DNA of 64,000 bases from Phenylobacterium zucineum HLK1 (GCF_000017265.1 NC_011144.1:3202001-3266000), one strand, 5' to 3'; shown: positions 1 to 9,002, counted from the stretch's first letter. Notes: generated from the sequence alone by a model not told the origin. A program made the numbers and translations.

Positions 1-179
1 GTCCTGATTCGGCGGTCGAGCGGCCCGCCAGCTATAGTTAAGTCGCATATCCGACAGCGGCATAAGCACTCGCCCGCACCGTCTCTTGCGTCGAGAGCTG
101 AGGATTTTTCTCTATTTTCCACCGCCAACCATAGGCAGTGTCGAGTTCACGACAGTGTTGCGGCGTGCGCATCGATAAC

Positions 180-210
180 TTGAAACCCCCGCCGCACGGC
201 GGCGTTTCAA
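180..210. repeat. Imperfect palindrome/hairpin just before a Crp-family gene
   Basis: Outer arms TTGAAAC and GTTTCAA flank an inner CCGCCG-CA-CGGCGG hairpin, with one asymmetric base between the arms. It ends 8 bases before the downstream ATG, so it would lie in the 5' leader or act as an operator. The rest of the first 217 bases shows no gene that I can support and is less GC-rich than the flanks. Confidence 0.5.
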
Positions 211-217
211 ATCCCCG

Positions 218-925
218 ATGCAGAGGCCCGTCCCCGCGTTGCAGAACAGTCTGCTCGAAGCGCTTCCGGCTGACGATTACGCGCTGCTGGCGCCGCACCT
301 GGCCCAGGTGGAGCTGGAGCGCGGCCGGCTGCTCTACGACCCGGGCGATCCCATCGAGTCCGTCTACTTCCCGCACGACGGGGTGATCTCGCTGATGACC
401 CTGATGGACAACGGCGCGGCCATCGAAAGCGCCACCATCGGGCCGGAGGGCGCCCTGGGCCTGATGGCCGCCGTCGCCCCGCGCCAGTCGCTGTCGCGCG
501 CCCTCGTCCAGACGCCGCTGCGCGCCGCCCGGATCAGCGCCGAGCGGCTGCACGAGGCCTGGAGCCGCAGCGCGCGGCTGAAGGACCTGGTGGACCGGCA
601 CACCGAGGCGCTGTTCGGCCACGCCATCCAGTCGGTGGCCTGCAACGCCCTGCACTCGGTGGAGGCGCGGTTCTGCCGCTGGCTGCTGACCTGCCACGAC
701 CGGATCTCCACCGACACCGTGGCCCTGACCCAGGAGTTCCTGGCCGACATGCTGGGCGTGCAGCGCACGACGGTCACCGCCGTGGCCCGCTCGCTGCAGG
801 AGAAGGGCCTGATCCGCTACCGCCGCGGCGTCGTGGACATCCTGGACCGCGGCGGGCTCGAGACCCTGGCCTGCGAGTGCTACGGCGTGATCCGCCGCAA
901 CTACCACCGCCTGCTGCCGGGGTGA
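218..925 (+). CDS. Crp/Fnr-family transcriptional regulator (non-FNR type)
   Basis: A 235-residue protein with an N-terminal cyclic-nucleotide-type beta-barrel (about residues 20-125, including a YDPGDPIESVYF stretch) and a C-terminal winged helix-turn-helix (about 170-200, LTQEFLADMLGVQRTTVTAV). It lacks the N-terminal cysteine cluster of FNR. The recognition helix reads RTTVT rather than the ExxSR of FNR/FixK, so it should bind a different site. Members of this subgroup are common in alphaproteobacteria and their ligand is usually unknown. It starts at the ATG 8 bases after a strong palindrome and is monocistronic, followed by the M13 peptidase. Family assignment is secure; the signal sensed is not. 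Confidence 0.85.
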   Translation: MQRPVPALQNSLLEALPADDYALLAPHLAQVELERGRLLYDPGDPIESVYFPHDGVISLMTLMDNGAAIESATIGPEGALGLMAAVAPRQSLSRALVQTPLRAARISAERLHEAWSRSARLKDLVDRHTEALFGHAIQSVACNALHSVEARFCRWLLTCHDRISTDTVALTQEFLADMLGVQRTTVTAVARSLQEKGLIRYRRGVVDILDRGGLETLACECYGVIRRNYHRLLPG

Positions 926-1076
926 TCCCGCCCCGCCCTTGAGCGGGGGCGCGGGGGGCGGGGAGCGGCCGATACCTCCGGTTTCGATTGCGCCGGGCAG
1001 GATTTCCCTCTTTCTTTCGGCGCTTAGGGAGGTTCCCGCCCAGGGAGCCCGCACAATCGTGTTCGAGAGAAGGTTC

Positions 1077-3206
1077 ATGACCCGCTTCACGCGCAACTTC
1101 CTGCTGGCCGCGACGGCCACGGCCGCGCTCGGCCTGGCGGCGACCTCGCAGGCCCACGAAATCCACGACTGCGCCGACCAGGCCTGCGCGACCGAGCTGC
1201 TGTTCGACGCCGCCGACACGACCGCCGGCGCCGGGGCGGCCGCCTCGCTGGAGACTCCGCGCTACGGGACGTGGGGCTTCGACCTGACGGGCATGGACCG
1301 CTCGGTGAAGCCGGGCGATGACTTCTTCAAGTTCGCCAACGGCGAGTGGGACCGGACCACCGAGATCCCGTCCGACCGCGTCCGCTGGGGCAACTTCAAC
1401 AAGCTGCGCGAGCTGTCCGACGCGCGGCTGCACGCGATCCTGGAAGAGGCCAAGGCCGGCAAGCTGAACGATCCCGACGCCGCCAAGATCGCCGCCGGCT
1501 ACGCCTCCTACATGGACGAGGCCCTGGCCGAGAAGCTGGACGCCAAGCCGATCCAGCCCGAACTGGCCCAGATCCGCGCCGTGAAGACCAAGGCGGACTT
1601 CACCGCCCTGATGGGCAAGGCCAACACCACCGGCTTCACCTCGATCCTGCCGGTCTACATCTCGATCGACGCCAAGGCGCCGACGAAGTACGCGGTGATG
1701 AGCGCGACCGGCGGCCTGGGCCTGCCCGACCGCGACTACTACCTGCAGCCCGGCTTCGCCGAGAAGAAGGCCAAGTACCAGGCCTACGTGCAGCAGATGC
1801 TGACGATGATCGGCTGGGAGAAGCCGGCCGAGAACGCGAAGGCCATCGTCGACTTCGAGACCAAGCTGGCCGAGGCCAGCTGGACCCGCGTCGAGCGCCG
1901 CGACCGCGACAAGACCTACAACCCGATGACCCCGGCCGAGCTCGCCGCCTACACCCCGGGCTTCGACTGGAACCGCTACCTCGAGGGCAGCGAACTGCCG
2001 AAGGTGGACCGGATCGTGGTGACCACGAACACCGCCTTCCCGAAGTTCGCCAAGGTCTACGCCGACACCCCGCTGCCGACCCTGAAGGCGTGGCAGGCCT
2101 TCCACCTGGCCGACGGCGCCGCGCCGCTGCTGTCGAAGCGGTTCGTGCAGGCCAACTTCGAGTTCCGCAACAAGGAGCTGGCCGGTCAGCCCGAGCTGCA
2201 GGCCCGCTGGAAGCGCGCCGCCGCGTTCATGGACCGGGCGATCGGCGAGTCCATCGGCCGGGTCTACGTGGCCCGCTACTTCACGCCGGACGCCAAGGCG
2301 AAGATGGACGACCTGGTGGCGAACATCCGCACCGCCATGGCCGCGCGCATCGACAAGCTGGAGTGGATGGGTCCCGAGACCAAGGCCCAGGCGCACGACA
2401 AGCTGCGCAAGTTCACCGTGAAGATCGGCTACCCCGAGGCGTGGCGCGACTACGCCAAGCTGGAGCTGAAGCCGAACGACCTCTACGGCAACGCCCTGCG
2501 CGCCGGCGCCTTCCAGTGGCGGCGCAACGTGGCCCGGCTGGACCAGCCGGTGGACAAGAAGGAATGGGGGATGACCCCCCAGACCGTGAACGCCTACTAC
2601 AACTTCGCGAACAACGAGATCGTGTTCCCGGCGGCGATCCTGCAGCCGCCGTTCTTCGATCCCGACGCGGATCCGGCCATCAACTACGGCGGCATCGGCG
2701 GGGTGATCGGCCACGAGATCAGCCACGGCTTCGACGACCAAGGCCGCAAGTCCGACGGCGACGGCGTGCTGCGCGACTGGTGGACCGCCGAGGACAACGC
2801 CAAGTTCAAGGCCCAGGCCGACAAGCTGGGCGCCCAGTACTCGGAATTCGAGCCGCTGCCGGGCGCCAAGGTGCAGGGCGGCCTGACCATGGGCGAGAAC
2901 ATCGGCGACCTGGGCGGCCTGTCGCTGGGCCTGGACGCCTACCACGCCTCGCTGGACGGCAAGCCCGCGCCGGTGATCGACGGCCTGACCGGCGACCAGC
3001 GCGTGTTCCTCGGCTGGGCCCAGGTGTGGCGCGAGAAGATCCGGGACGAGGCCCTGCGCCAGCAGGTCGTCACCGACCCGCACTCGCCGGCCTACTACCG
3101 GGTGAACGGCACGATCCGGAACATCCCCGGCTGGTACACGGCCTGGGACGTGAAGCCGGGCGACGAGCTCTACGTCGCCCCGGAAGAGCGCGTCCGCATC
3201 TGGTGA
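1077..3206 (+). CDS. M13-family zinc metalloendopeptidase (neprilysin/PepO-like)
   Basis: A 709-residue secreted peptidase. The start is the ATG preceded by a GAGAGAAGG ribosome site and opening a signal peptide (basic MTRF, hydrophobic core to about residue 23, ending SQAHE); an in-frame extension upstream lacks these. The N-terminal M13 domain begins near FDLTGMDRSVKPGDDF. The catalytic domain carries NAYYNFANNEIVFPA, zinc motif HEISH (residues 546-550) and third ligand Glu607 in GENIGDLGG. Family members cleave oligopeptides in the periplasm or at the surface. Length and motifs are complete, so it should be active. The stop overlaps a FixK-like box serving the next gene. Confidence 0.93.
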   Translation: MTRFTRNFLLAATATAALGLAATSQAHEIHDCADQACATELLFDAADTTAGAGAAASLETPRYGTWGFDLTGMDRSVKPGDDFFKFANGEWDRTTEIPSDRVRWGNFNKLRELSDARLHAILEEAKAGKLNDPDAAKIAAGYASYMDEALAEKLDAKPIQPELAQIRAVKTKADFTALMGKANTTGFTSILPVYISIDAKAPTKYAVMSATGGLGLPDRDYYLQPGFAEKKAKYQAYVQQMLTMIGWEKPAENAKAIVDFETKLAEASWTRVERRDRDKTYNPMTPAELAAYTPGFDWNRYLEGSELPKVDRIVVTTNTAFPKFAKVYADTPLPTLKAWQAFHLADGAAPLLSKRFVQANFEFRNKELAGQPELQARWKRAAAFMDRAIGESIGRVYVARYFTPDAKAKMDDLVANIRTAMAARIDKLEWMGPETKAQAHDKLRKFTVKIGYPEAWRDYAKLELKPNDLYGNALRAGAFQWRRNVARLDQPVDKKEWGMTPQTVNAYYNFANNEIVFPAAILQPPFFDPDADPAINYGGIGGVIGHEISHGFDDQGRKSDGDGVLRDWWTAEDNAKFKAQADKLGAQYSEFEPLPGAKVQGGLTMGENIGDLGGLSLGLDAYHASLDGKPAPVIDGLTGDQRVFLGWAQVWREKIRDEALRQQVVTDPHSPAYYRVNGTIRNIPGWYTAWDVKPGDELYVAPEERVRIW

Positions 3207-3216
3207 TCTTGATCAA
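3203..3216 (+). promoter_or_regulatory. Candidate FixK/Fnr box (GTGAT-CTTG-ATCAA)
   Basis: One mismatch from TTGAT-N4-ATCAA. A class II activator centred at -41.5 would start transcription at 3251, giving a 16-base leader that includes the GGAGG ribosome site of the oxidoreductase gene at 3267. The site overlaps the stop codon of the M13 peptidase gene. Confidence 0.55.
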
Positions 3217-3266
3217 GGCGGGCTTCCGGGCGTTCTGATGTGAAGGAACGCGTGGAGGCCCGCCCG

Positions 3267-3860
3267 ATGAAGCACGCCGTCATCTTCGCGCACCCGAAGC
3301 CCGACAGCTTCACCGCGACGATCGCCCAGACCTATGCGCAGGCCGCGCGCGACCTCGGCCACGAGGTCGTGGTGCGCGATCTCTACGGCCTGGGGTTCGA
3401 CCCCTGCCTGAAGGCGGCCGAGCTGCCGGGGCCGGGCGGCTACGCGCCCGCCGCGGACGTGAAGGCCGAGCGGGCGGTGCTGCAGGACGTGGACGTCTTC
3501 GCCTTCGTCTATCCGCTCTGGTTCAACGCCCCGCCCGCGATCCTGAAGGGCTATGTGGACCGGGTGCTCTCGATGGGCTTCGGCTACGAGCCCGGACCGA
3601 TGGGGGTGGAGTCCCGCCTGGACGGGCGCAGGCTGATCAGCTTCTCGTCCTCGGGCGCCCCCGAGGACTGGGTGCGCGACACCGGCGCCCTGAGCGCGCT
3701 CTCCACGCTCTTCGACCGGCACCTGGCCGGCGTCTGCGGCCTGATCGTGGTCGACCACGTCCACTTCGGCGAGGTGGTCCCGAACCTCACCGAGGAATGG
3801 GTGGAGACCCACCGGGCCAAGGTCCGCGAGACCGTGCGGGCGCAGTTCGGGCAGAGCTAG
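3267..3860 (+). CDS. NAD(P)H dehydrogenase (quinone)/flavodoxin-fold oxidoreductase
   Basis: A 197-residue protein of the Flavodoxin_2 family, FMN- or FAD-dependent two-electron reductases of quinones and similar acceptors. It opens KHAVIFAHPKPDSFTATIA (phosphate-binding loop of the flavodoxin fold) and carries the family signature PLWFNAPPAILKGYVDR near residues 84-100. The ATG at 3267 is preferred over an upstream GTG because GGAGG lies 8 bases before it. A FixK-like box upstream suggests microoxic induction, which fits a quinone-handling role beside the respiratory genes, but the substrate is unknown. Its TAG shares the palindromic CTAG with the stop of the convergent dehydrogenase gene. 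Confidence 0.85.
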   Translation: MKHAVIFAHPKPDSFTATIAQTYAQAARDLGHEVVVRDLYGLGFDPCLKAAELPGPGGYAPAADVKAERAVLQDVDVFAFVYPLWFNAPPAILKGYVDRVLSMGFGYEPGPMGVESRLDGRRLISFSSSGAPEDWVRDTGALSALSTLFDRHLAGVCGLIVVDHVHFGEVVPNLTEEWVETHRAKVRETVRAQFGQS

Positions 3861-4849
3861 GGCTTCAGCACCGCCGCGCCGGTGAAGGCGCCGGCCCGCA
3901 GGTCCTCCAGCGCCAGGTTCGCGTCCTTAAGGGCGTAGGTCCGCACGTGCGGCCGCACGCCGGCCAGGGCGGCCAGCGGCAGGTACTCGGCCGCGTCCTG
4001 GCGGGTCAGGTTGGCCACCGAGACAACCCGCCGCTCGCCCCACAGGATCGCATAGGGGAAGGCGGGGATGTCGCTCATGTGGATGCCGCCGCAGACCACC
4101 GTCCCGCCCTTGCGCACCGCCCGCAGCGCCGCCGGCACGAGGTCGCCCACGGGCGCGAAGATGATCGCCGCGTCCAGCGCCTCGGGCGGGGCCTCGCCCG
4201 AGGCGCCTGCCCAGGCGCAGCCGAGGTCGCGGGCCAGGGCCTGGGCGGGGAGATCGCCCTCGCGGGTGAAGGCGTAGACCGCCTGCCCTTCGAAGAGGGC
4301 GAGCTGGGCCAGGAGGTGGGCCGCCGCGCCGAAGCCGTAGAGGCCCAGGCGCTCGATCGGCCCGGCCTCGCAGGCCTTGCGCCAGGACCGGTAGCCGATC
4401 AGCCCCGCGCAGAGCAGCGGCGCGACGGCCTCGTCGGACAGGCCGTCCGGCAGGGGGAAGCAGAAGTCGGCGCGGGCGATCACCGTGTCGGCGTAGCCGC
4501 CGTCGCGCGTCCAGCCGGTGAAGCCCGGCGCATCGCACAGGTTCTCCTGGCCGGCGCGGCAGTAGCGGCAGGTGCCGCAGGTCTGCCCCAGCCAGGGGAC
4601 GCCCCGGCGCTCGCCCAGCGCGACGCCGGACACGCCGGGGCCGACGGCGTCCACCACCCCGACGATCTCGTGGCCGGGGATCACCGAGGGGCGGACCTGG
4701 GCCAGGTCGCCGTCCACCACGTGCAGGTCGGTGCGGCAGACCCCGCAGGCGCGCACCCGAAGGCGCAGCTCGCCCGGCCCCGGCTCGGGGTCGGGACGGC
4801 TCTCGCAGACGAGCGGCGTCCGGGGCGCCTTCAGCACCATTCCGCGCAT
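3857..4849 (-). CDS. Zinc-dependent alcohol dehydrogenase family protein (AdhA/AdhP-like)
   Basis: A 330-residue medium-chain dehydrogenase. Catalytic zinc ligands are visible in CGVCRTDLH and PGHEIVG; the structural zinc site is the four-cysteine lobe CGTCRYCRAGQENLC. The cofactor domain has a Rossmann turn LYGFGAAAH that departs from the usual GxGGxG, a pattern seen in the subgroup that oxidises primary alcohols or reduces aldehydes with NAD(H). It lies downstream of hemA on the same strand but is separated from it by a hairpin terminator, so it is probably transcribed alone. Convergent with the quinone oxidoreductase, sharing a 4-base stop overlap. The physiological substrate cannot be read from the sequence. 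Confidence 0.85.
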   Translation of the reverse strand: MRGMVLKAPRTPLVCESRPDPEPGPGELRLRVRACGVCRTDLHVVDGDLAQVRPSVIPGHEIVGVVDAVGPGVSGVALGERRGVPWLGQTCGTCRYCRAGQENLCDAPGFTGWTRDGGYADTVIARADFCFPLPDGLSDEAVAPLLCAGLIGYRSWRKACEAGPIERLGLYGFGAAAHLLAQLALFEGQAVYAFTREGDLPAQALARDLGCAWAGASGEAPPEALDAAIIFAPVGDLVPAALRAVRKGGTVVCGGIHMSDIPAFPYAILWGERRVVSVANLTRQDAAEYLPLAALAGVRPHVRTYALKDANLALEDLRAGAFTGAAVLKP

Positions 4850-4892
4850 GGGGTCAGACTGCGCCGGCTCTGTTGCGGGTCAAGGAAAAGGC

Positions 4893-4931
4893 GAGCGCCC
4901 CGGGAGGTGGGGGAGAGGATCCGGGGCGCTC
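4893..4931 (-). terminator. Hairpin terminator downstream of hemA
   Basis: Perfect 11-bp inverted repeat GAGCGCCCCGG/CCGGGGCGCTC with a 17-base loop. Read on the minus strand it is followed by GCCTTTTCCTT. It lies between hemA and the dehydrogenase gene. Confidence 0.6.
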
Positions 4932-5041
4932 TGGGACCGTCCGGTCTCGGGGGGAGATTGGCTGGACCGGTCTCGAGAGGAAGTAAACTCCACCTTGCGG
5001 CCGCGGGCTTTGCGCTGGATCAAACGGGGCCCGGACATGCG

Positions 5042-6271
5042 TCAGGCGGCCATGCCTCCCACCCGGACCACGTTGCAGCGGACCCAGAGGGTTTCGAGGG
5101 CGGCGACGAGGGCGTCCATCATGGCGTCGGTGTGGGCGGGGCTGGGCGTGAAGCGCAGCCGCTCGGTTCCGCGCGGCACGGTGGGGAAGTTGATCGGCTG
5201 GACGTAGATCCCGTGGTCCTCCAGCAGGATGTCGCTGATCATCTTGCAGTGGACGGGATCGCCCACCAGCACCGGCACGATGTGGGAGACGCTGTCCATC
5301 ACCGGCAGGCCGGCGGCGCGCATCTTGGCCTTCAGGGTCGCGGCGCGCTCCTGGTGGGCCTGGCGGACCTCGTCGTGTTCCTTCAGCCAGCGGATCGAGG
5401 CGGCGGCGCCTGCGGCCAGCGCGGGCGGCAGCGAGGTCGTGAAGATGAAGCCGTCGGCGTAGCTGCGGATGGCGTCGACGATCACCGCGTCGGCGGCGAT
5501 GTAGCCGCCCATCACCCCGAAGGCCTTGCCCAGGGTGCCCTCGACGATGTCGATCTGGTCCATCACCCCGTCGCGCTCGGCCACGCCCGCGCCGCGGGGG
5601 CCGTACATGCCCACCGCATGGACCTCGTCCAGGTAGGTCATGGCGCCGTACTTCCGGGCCAGGGCCACCATGGCCGGCAGGTCGGCGATGTCGCCGTCCA
5701 TGGAATAGACGCTCTCGAAGGCGATCAGCTTGGGCGCGGCCGGATCGGCGGCGGCCAGCAGCTCCTCCAGGTGCGCCAGGTCGTTGTGGCGGAAGACGTG
5801 CCGCTGCTCGCGCTTGCCCGCCCGGATGCCCGAGATCATCGAGTTGTGGTTCAGGGCGTCGGAGAAGACCACCAGGCCCGGCAGGATCTTGTAGAGCGTC
5901 GACAGGGTCGCCTCGTTGGAGACGTAGCCCGAGGTGAACAGCAGCGCCGCCTCCTTGCCGTGCAGGTCGGCGAGCTCGCGCTCCAGCTCCACGTGATAGT
6001 GCGTCGTGCCCGAGATGTTGCGGGTGCCGCCCGAGCCGGCCCCGGCCGCCTCGATCGCCCGGTGCATGGCGTCCAGCACCACCGGGTTCTGGCCCTGGCC
6101 CAGGTAGTCGTTCGAGCACCAGACCACGACATCCGATTCGGAGCCGTCGGCCTTCGTCCAGGTCGCCCGCGGGAACGCCCCGCGATGCCGCTTCAGGTCC
6201 GCGAACACCCGGTAACGGCCCTCGGCCTGCACGCGGTCCAGGGCGGAGGCGAAAGCGGTCTTGTAGTCCAT
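5042..6271 (-). CDS. hemA: 5-aminolevulinate synthase (C4 pathway)
   Basis: A 409-residue PLP enzyme condensing glycine with succinyl-CoA to 5-aminolevulinate, the first committed step of heme synthesis in alphaproteobacteria. Visible signatures are [34 protein letters not shown] (PLP-ring Asp215, His218) and the Schiff-base lysine Lys249 in [14 protein letters not shown]. Length matches the family. A TTGAT-N4-ATCAG box centred 70 bases before the ATG predicts FixK activation with a 29-base leader. This fits the heme demand of the cbb3 oxidase genes further along, and hemN in the same region is also box-preceded. Confidence 0.96.
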   Translation of the reverse strand: MDYKTAFASALDRVQAEGRYRVFADLKRHRGAFPRATWTKADGSESDVVVWCSNDYLGQGQNPVVLDAMHRAIEAAGAGSGGTRNISGTTHYHVELERELADLHGKEAALLFTSGYVSNEATLSTLYKILPGLVVFSDALNHNSMISGIRAGKREQRHVFRHNDLAHLEELLAAADPAAPKLIAFESVYSMDGDIADLPAMVALARKYGAMTYLDEVHAVGMYGPRGAGVAERDGVMDQIDIVEGTLGKAFGVMGGYIAADAVIVDAIRSYADGFIFTTSLPPALAAGAAASIRWLKEHDEVRQAHQERAATLKAKMRAAGLPVMDSVSHIVPVLVGDPVHCKMISDILLEDHGIYVQPINFPTVPRGTERLRFTPSPAHTDAMMDALVAALETLWVRCNVVRVGGMAA

Positions 6272-6334
6272 GGCGGCCGGTCCCGAGGATGCTGACTGGA
6301 GGACGCATCCTCGGGCCGTACGCCCGCGCCGGCC

Positions 6335-6348
6335 TTGATCTGGATCAG
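6335..6348 (-). promoter_or_regulatory. FixK/Fnr box upstream of hemA (TTGAT-CTGG-ATCAG)
   Basis: One mismatch at the last base from the TTGAT-N4-ATCAA consensus. The expected -41.5 start is at 6300, 29 bases before the hemA ATG. Confidence 0.65.
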
Positions 6349-6366
6349 ACCCGGCGACGGAAGGGC

Positions 6367-6714
6367 TCAGGCGGCCTTCTTCTTGCGGCCGCTGGAGAGC
6401 AGGCTGATGAGGGCCGCGGCGGCGGTGAGCGCGGCGGCGGCCGAGGCGATCGGATGCTCCTTCACCTCCTGGGCGGCCTTGCGGGCCAGGTCCTTGGCGG
6501 CTTCGGGCGCCTTGGCGATCGCCGCGTCCTTGGCGGCGGGAACCTTGGCGGCGAGGTCCTCGGCGGCGCGGCGCACCGCCGCAGCGGCCTCGGCCACCGC
6601 CTTCTCGGCGTCGTCGCTCAGGCGGTCGGCGGCCTCGCGCAGGGCCTTGGCGACATCCTCGACGGTGTCCTCGACGTCGTGCTTGATCTGGCGGGTCAGG
6701 TTCTTCTTGGACAT
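6367..6714 (-). CDS. Small DUF883/ElaB-YqjD-like membrane-anchored protein
   Basis: A 115-residue alanine- and lysine-rich amphipathic protein. Residues 1-80 are long helices with regular charged repeats ([20 protein letters not shown]). A short hydrophobic segment follows near 87-106 ([17 protein letters not shown]), and the tail ends GRKKKAA. This is the layout of the DUF883/ElaB family of C-tail-anchored, ribosome-associated proteins of stressed cells; the assignment rests on layout rather than a strong motif. A GGAG ribosome site precedes the ATG. A perfectly symmetric FixK-type box 64 bases upstream suggests low-oxygen induction. Confidence 0.7.
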   Translation of the reverse strand: MSKKNLTRQIKHDVEDTVEDVAKALREAADRLSDDAEKAVAEAAAAVRRAAEDLAAKVPAAKDAAIAKAPEAAKDLARKAAQEVKEHPIASAAAALTAAAALISLLSSGRKKKAA

Positions 6715-6747
6715 GGGCGGCTCCGGTGAACGCGGTTCGTTCGCCGG

Positions 6748-8370
6748 CTACCCTGGGGCCCCTCGGGAAGCTGCGCCTTGACCTTGGTCAACCTGTTCGA
6801 GCGCGGCCGCGAGCCTGGCCAGCAGGGCCTCGCGCGCGGCGTCGTCGGCGGCCGCCTCCAGCCGCTCGTTGAGATCGAGCAGCAGGGCCGAGCGGGCGTT
6901 GTGCCAGTCGGGACGCGCTCCCGCGCCGGCCGGCAGGCGCGGCGCCCCCGGCTGCAGCTCGGCGTCGGTGCGCTGCAGGACGTAGCGGTCGTCGAGGGCC
7001 GGGATCGCCAGCCGGTCGGCCGCGAAGCCCTCCCCCGCCAGCCGCCCGCGCAGGCCCTCCAGCGACTCCGGCTCGCCGTGCGCCAGGAAGGTCATGCCCG
7101 CGACCGGCCCGCGCGCCTTGGCCCAGGCGGCCAGGGCCTCGGCGTCGGCGTGGCCGGAGTAGATGTCCAGCGAGCGGATCCGGGCGCGCACGGCGATGTC
7201 CTCGCCCTGGATGCGCACCCGGCTCGCGCCCTCCACCAGGAAGCGGCCCAGGGTGCCTGCCGCCTGGAAGCCCGGGATCAGCACGGTGGCGTCCCGCCGC
7301 CACAGCAGGCGCTTCAGGTGCTTGCGCACCCGGCCGGCCTCGCACATGCCGCTGGCGGCGACGATGACGTGCCAGCCGGCCAGCCGCTCCAGGCCGTCGC
7401 TGTCGGCCGGGTCCTTCAGGAACTTCAGCCGCCCCGAGGAGCGCAGGCCCTCGTAGGGGTTGCGGCCCATGGCGTGGCTGAAGCCGCGCCGGCGGAACAC
7501 CTCGGTGGCCTCGATGGCCAGCGGGGAGTCCAGGAAGATGTCCACGGGCGGGATGTCGCCGCCCTCCACCAGGATCTCGAGGTCGGCCAGGATCTCCTGC
7601 GAGCGCTCGACGGCGAAGGCGGGGATCAGCAGCGGCCCGCCCGCGGCGCGCGCCTCGCGCAGCTCCTCGGCCAGCATCCGCCGGCGGGTGGCGGGATCGG
7701 GCGTCGGCCGGGCGCGGGCGCCGTAGGTGGACTCCACGATCAGGTGGTCGACCCCCGAGGGGCCCTCCGGATCGGCCACGAAGTCGCGGCCGCCGGGCCC
7801 GAGGTCGCCCGAGAACAGCAGGGTCATGGGCTCGCCGGCCCCCTCGTCGACCCGCACCTCGATCGAGGCCGAGCCCAGCATGTGGCCGGCGTTCCAGAAG
7901 ACGGCGGTCACGCCGGGGGCGACCTCGACCTCGCGCTGCAGCTTCACCGTCCGGAACAGCTCCAGCGTCCGGTGGGCGTCGCGCACGGTGTAGATCGGCT
8001 CCACGGGCGGGCGGCCCCGCCGCTGGTTGCGGCGGTTGAGCTGGCGCACCTCGCTCTCCTGGATGTCCCCGGCGTCGGGGAGCATCACCGCGCAGAGGTC
8101 CCGGGTCGCGCCGGTGGACCAGATCTTCCCCTTGAAGCCCGCCCGCATCAGCTTGGGCAGCAGGCCCGAGTGGTCGATGTGGGCGTGGGTCAGCAGGACC
8201 GCGTCCACCTCCCGCGCGTCGAACGGGAACGGCTCGTAGTTCAGGGCCTTCAGCGACTTGGGGCCCTGGAACATGCCGCAGTCCACCAGCACCGTCGCCC
8301 GGCCGGTGACGATCCGGGCGCAGAAGCCGGTGACGCAGCCCGCCGCGCCGTGGAACGAGAGTTCGGCCAT
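6748..8370 (-). CDS. Beta-CASP metallo-beta-lactamase-fold ribonuclease (YSH1/CPSF-like)
   Basis: A 540-residue metal-dependent hydrolase. The N-terminal metallo-beta-lactamase domain shows HAHIDH (residues 62-67). A beta-CASP insert includes [16 protein letters not shown], and an RNA-specificity tail carries [13 protein letters not shown] with the late catalytic histidines (FLAHGEPES). This set marks the prokaryotic CPSF-type RNA nucleases. The gene overlaps the stop of the upstream Host_attach gene by one base (TGATG), so the two form an operon behind a FixK-like box. Genes of this type are often linked to universal-stress and hypoxia genes; the RNA target here is unknown. Confidence 0.88.
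   Translation of the reverse strand: MAELSFHGAAGCVTGFCARIVTGRATVLVDCGMFQGPKSLKALNYEPFPFDAREVDAVLLTHAHIDHSGLLPKLMRAGFKGKIWSTGATRDLCAVMLPDAGDIQESEVRQLNRRNQRRGRPPVEPIYTVRDAHRTLELFRTVKLQREVEVAPGVTAVFWNAGHMLGSASIEVRVDEGAGEPMTLLFSGDLGPGGRDFVADPEGPSGVDHLIVESTYGARARPTPDPATRRRMLAEELREARAAGGPLLIPAFAVERSQEILADLEILVEGGDIPPVDIFLDSPLAIEATEVFRRRGFSHAMGRNPYEGLRSSGRLKFLKDPADSDGLERLAGWHVIVAASGMCEAGRVRKHLKRLLWRRDATVLIPGFQAAGTLGRFLVEGASRVRIQGEDIAVRARIRSLDIYSGHADAEALAAWAKARGPVAGMTFLAHGEPESLEGLRGRLAGEGFAADRLAIPALDDRYVLQRTDAELQPGAPRLPAGAGARPDWHNARSALLLDLNERLEAAADDAAREALLARLAAALEQVDQGQGAASRGAPG
6778..6791 (-). promoter_or_regulatory. FixK/Fnr box, perfectly symmetric (TTGAC-CTTG-GTCAA)
   Basis: TTGAC and GTCAA arms are exact inverted repeats around a 4-base spacer. 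The box lies inside the 3' end of the nuclease gene, 64 bases before the DUF883-like gene start. The expected -41.5 transcription start is at 6743, a 29-base leader. Confidence 0.65.
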
Positions 8371-8813
8371 CAGGCGCGGGCGCGGGCGTCGCGCAGGTGC
8401 TCGCGGACGGCGTCGGCGTGGTCGTGGATCCGGTCGTGCGGGTCGGCGGCCTCCACGGCCCGGGCGACGGCCGGCGACAGCTCGGCCCGCAGCAGGCCCA
8501 GCGCCCGCGGCGGGGCCATGAGCACCAGGGTTTCGTAGGCCTTGCGGCGCAGGCCCGCCTCCAGCGCCTCGGCCACCTCGCGCATGAAGCGGCGCTCGGT
8601 CTCCAGGGCCGGATCGTGCTCGCCCGCCCCGTGCCGGCCGGAGCCGCCGTTGTTGTGGACGGTGACCTTGTGGCGATGGCTCTCCTCGCGCTCGGCCGCG
8701 GCCATGCGCAGGTCGGGCAGTTCGCGCACGTCGCCGGCGCGGACGCGCTCCTCGAAGATGCGCGCCTGGCGCGCATCGGCCGTGACGATCCAGGTGACGC
8801 CGGTCAGTTCCAT
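8370..8813 (-). CDS. Host_attach-family protein
   Basis: A 147-residue protein matching the Host_attach family: an opening WIVTADARQARIFEE strand-helix, a variable acidic middle containing HNNGGSGRH, and a helical second half with ALEAGLRRKAYETLVLMAPPRALGLLR. These are related to the eRF1/baeRF fold and are annotated from an Agrobacterium attachment phenotype; the molecular function is unknown. An AAGGAG ribosome site precedes the ATG. First gene of a two-gene operon with the beta-CASP nuclease, behind a FixK-like box whose predicted leader is 22 bases. The partnership with an RNase is consistent with an RNA-linked role, which is my inference. Confidence 0.8.
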   Translation of the reverse strand: MELTGVTWIVTADARQARIFEERVRAGDVRELPDLRMAAAEREESHRHKVTVHNNGGSGRHGAGEHDPALETERRFMREVAEALEAGLRRKAYETLVLMAPPRALGLLRAELSPAVARAVEAADPHDRIHDHADAVREHLRDARARA

Positions 8814-8869
8814 GAAAGTCGATCTCCTTGCTTCGCCGGCAGCTCTAGCGGGGCAGTGCCGCGGCGGAT

Positions 8870-8883
8870 GTGACGGCGATCAA
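8870..8883 (-). promoter_or_regulatory. Candidate FixK/Fnr box (GTGAC-GGCG-ATCAA)
   Basis: One mismatch in the first base of the left arm. Predicted -41.5 start at 8835 gives a 22-base leader for the Host_attach gene, which contains its AAGGAG site. Confidence 0.5.
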
Positions 8884-8900
8884 AGCGCCCCCTGCGGGAC

Positions 8901-8920
8901 CCTCCGTAGAACTACTTAGG
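8901..8920 (+). promoter_or_regulatory. Candidate FixJ operator upstream of fixK
   Basis: 20-bp inverted repeat CCTCCGTA-GAAC-TACTTAGG; on the other strand it reads CCTAAGTAGTTC..., similar to the TAAGTAGTTTCC element I recall from Sinorhizobium FixJ targets. An almost identical copy lies at 11115-11134. FixJ is encoded about 6 kb away in this window. Confidence 0.55.
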
Positions 8921-9002
8921 TGCGACCCCTTAGGGGGACGCCACGAATTTCTTGCGGCCCGGCGCAGGCGTACCCCTTCGTCATCGACGCAGGAACTTCG
9001 CC

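Noticed and set aside
38..1219. Long reading frames antisense to clear genes, up to several hundred codons and found across the window
   Set aside because: At about 70% GC the low frequency of stop codons opens long frames in the antisense and shifted frames of true genes. They show Ala/Arg/Gly/Pro-rich composition without motifs.
5010..5023. TTGCG-CTGG-ATCAA, a FixK-like half-site upstream of the zinc alcohol dehydrogenase
   Set aside because: The left arm has a mismatch in the core TTGA and the predicted start (4975) lies before a strong hairpin terminator (4893-4931), so it is unlikely to drive the gene.
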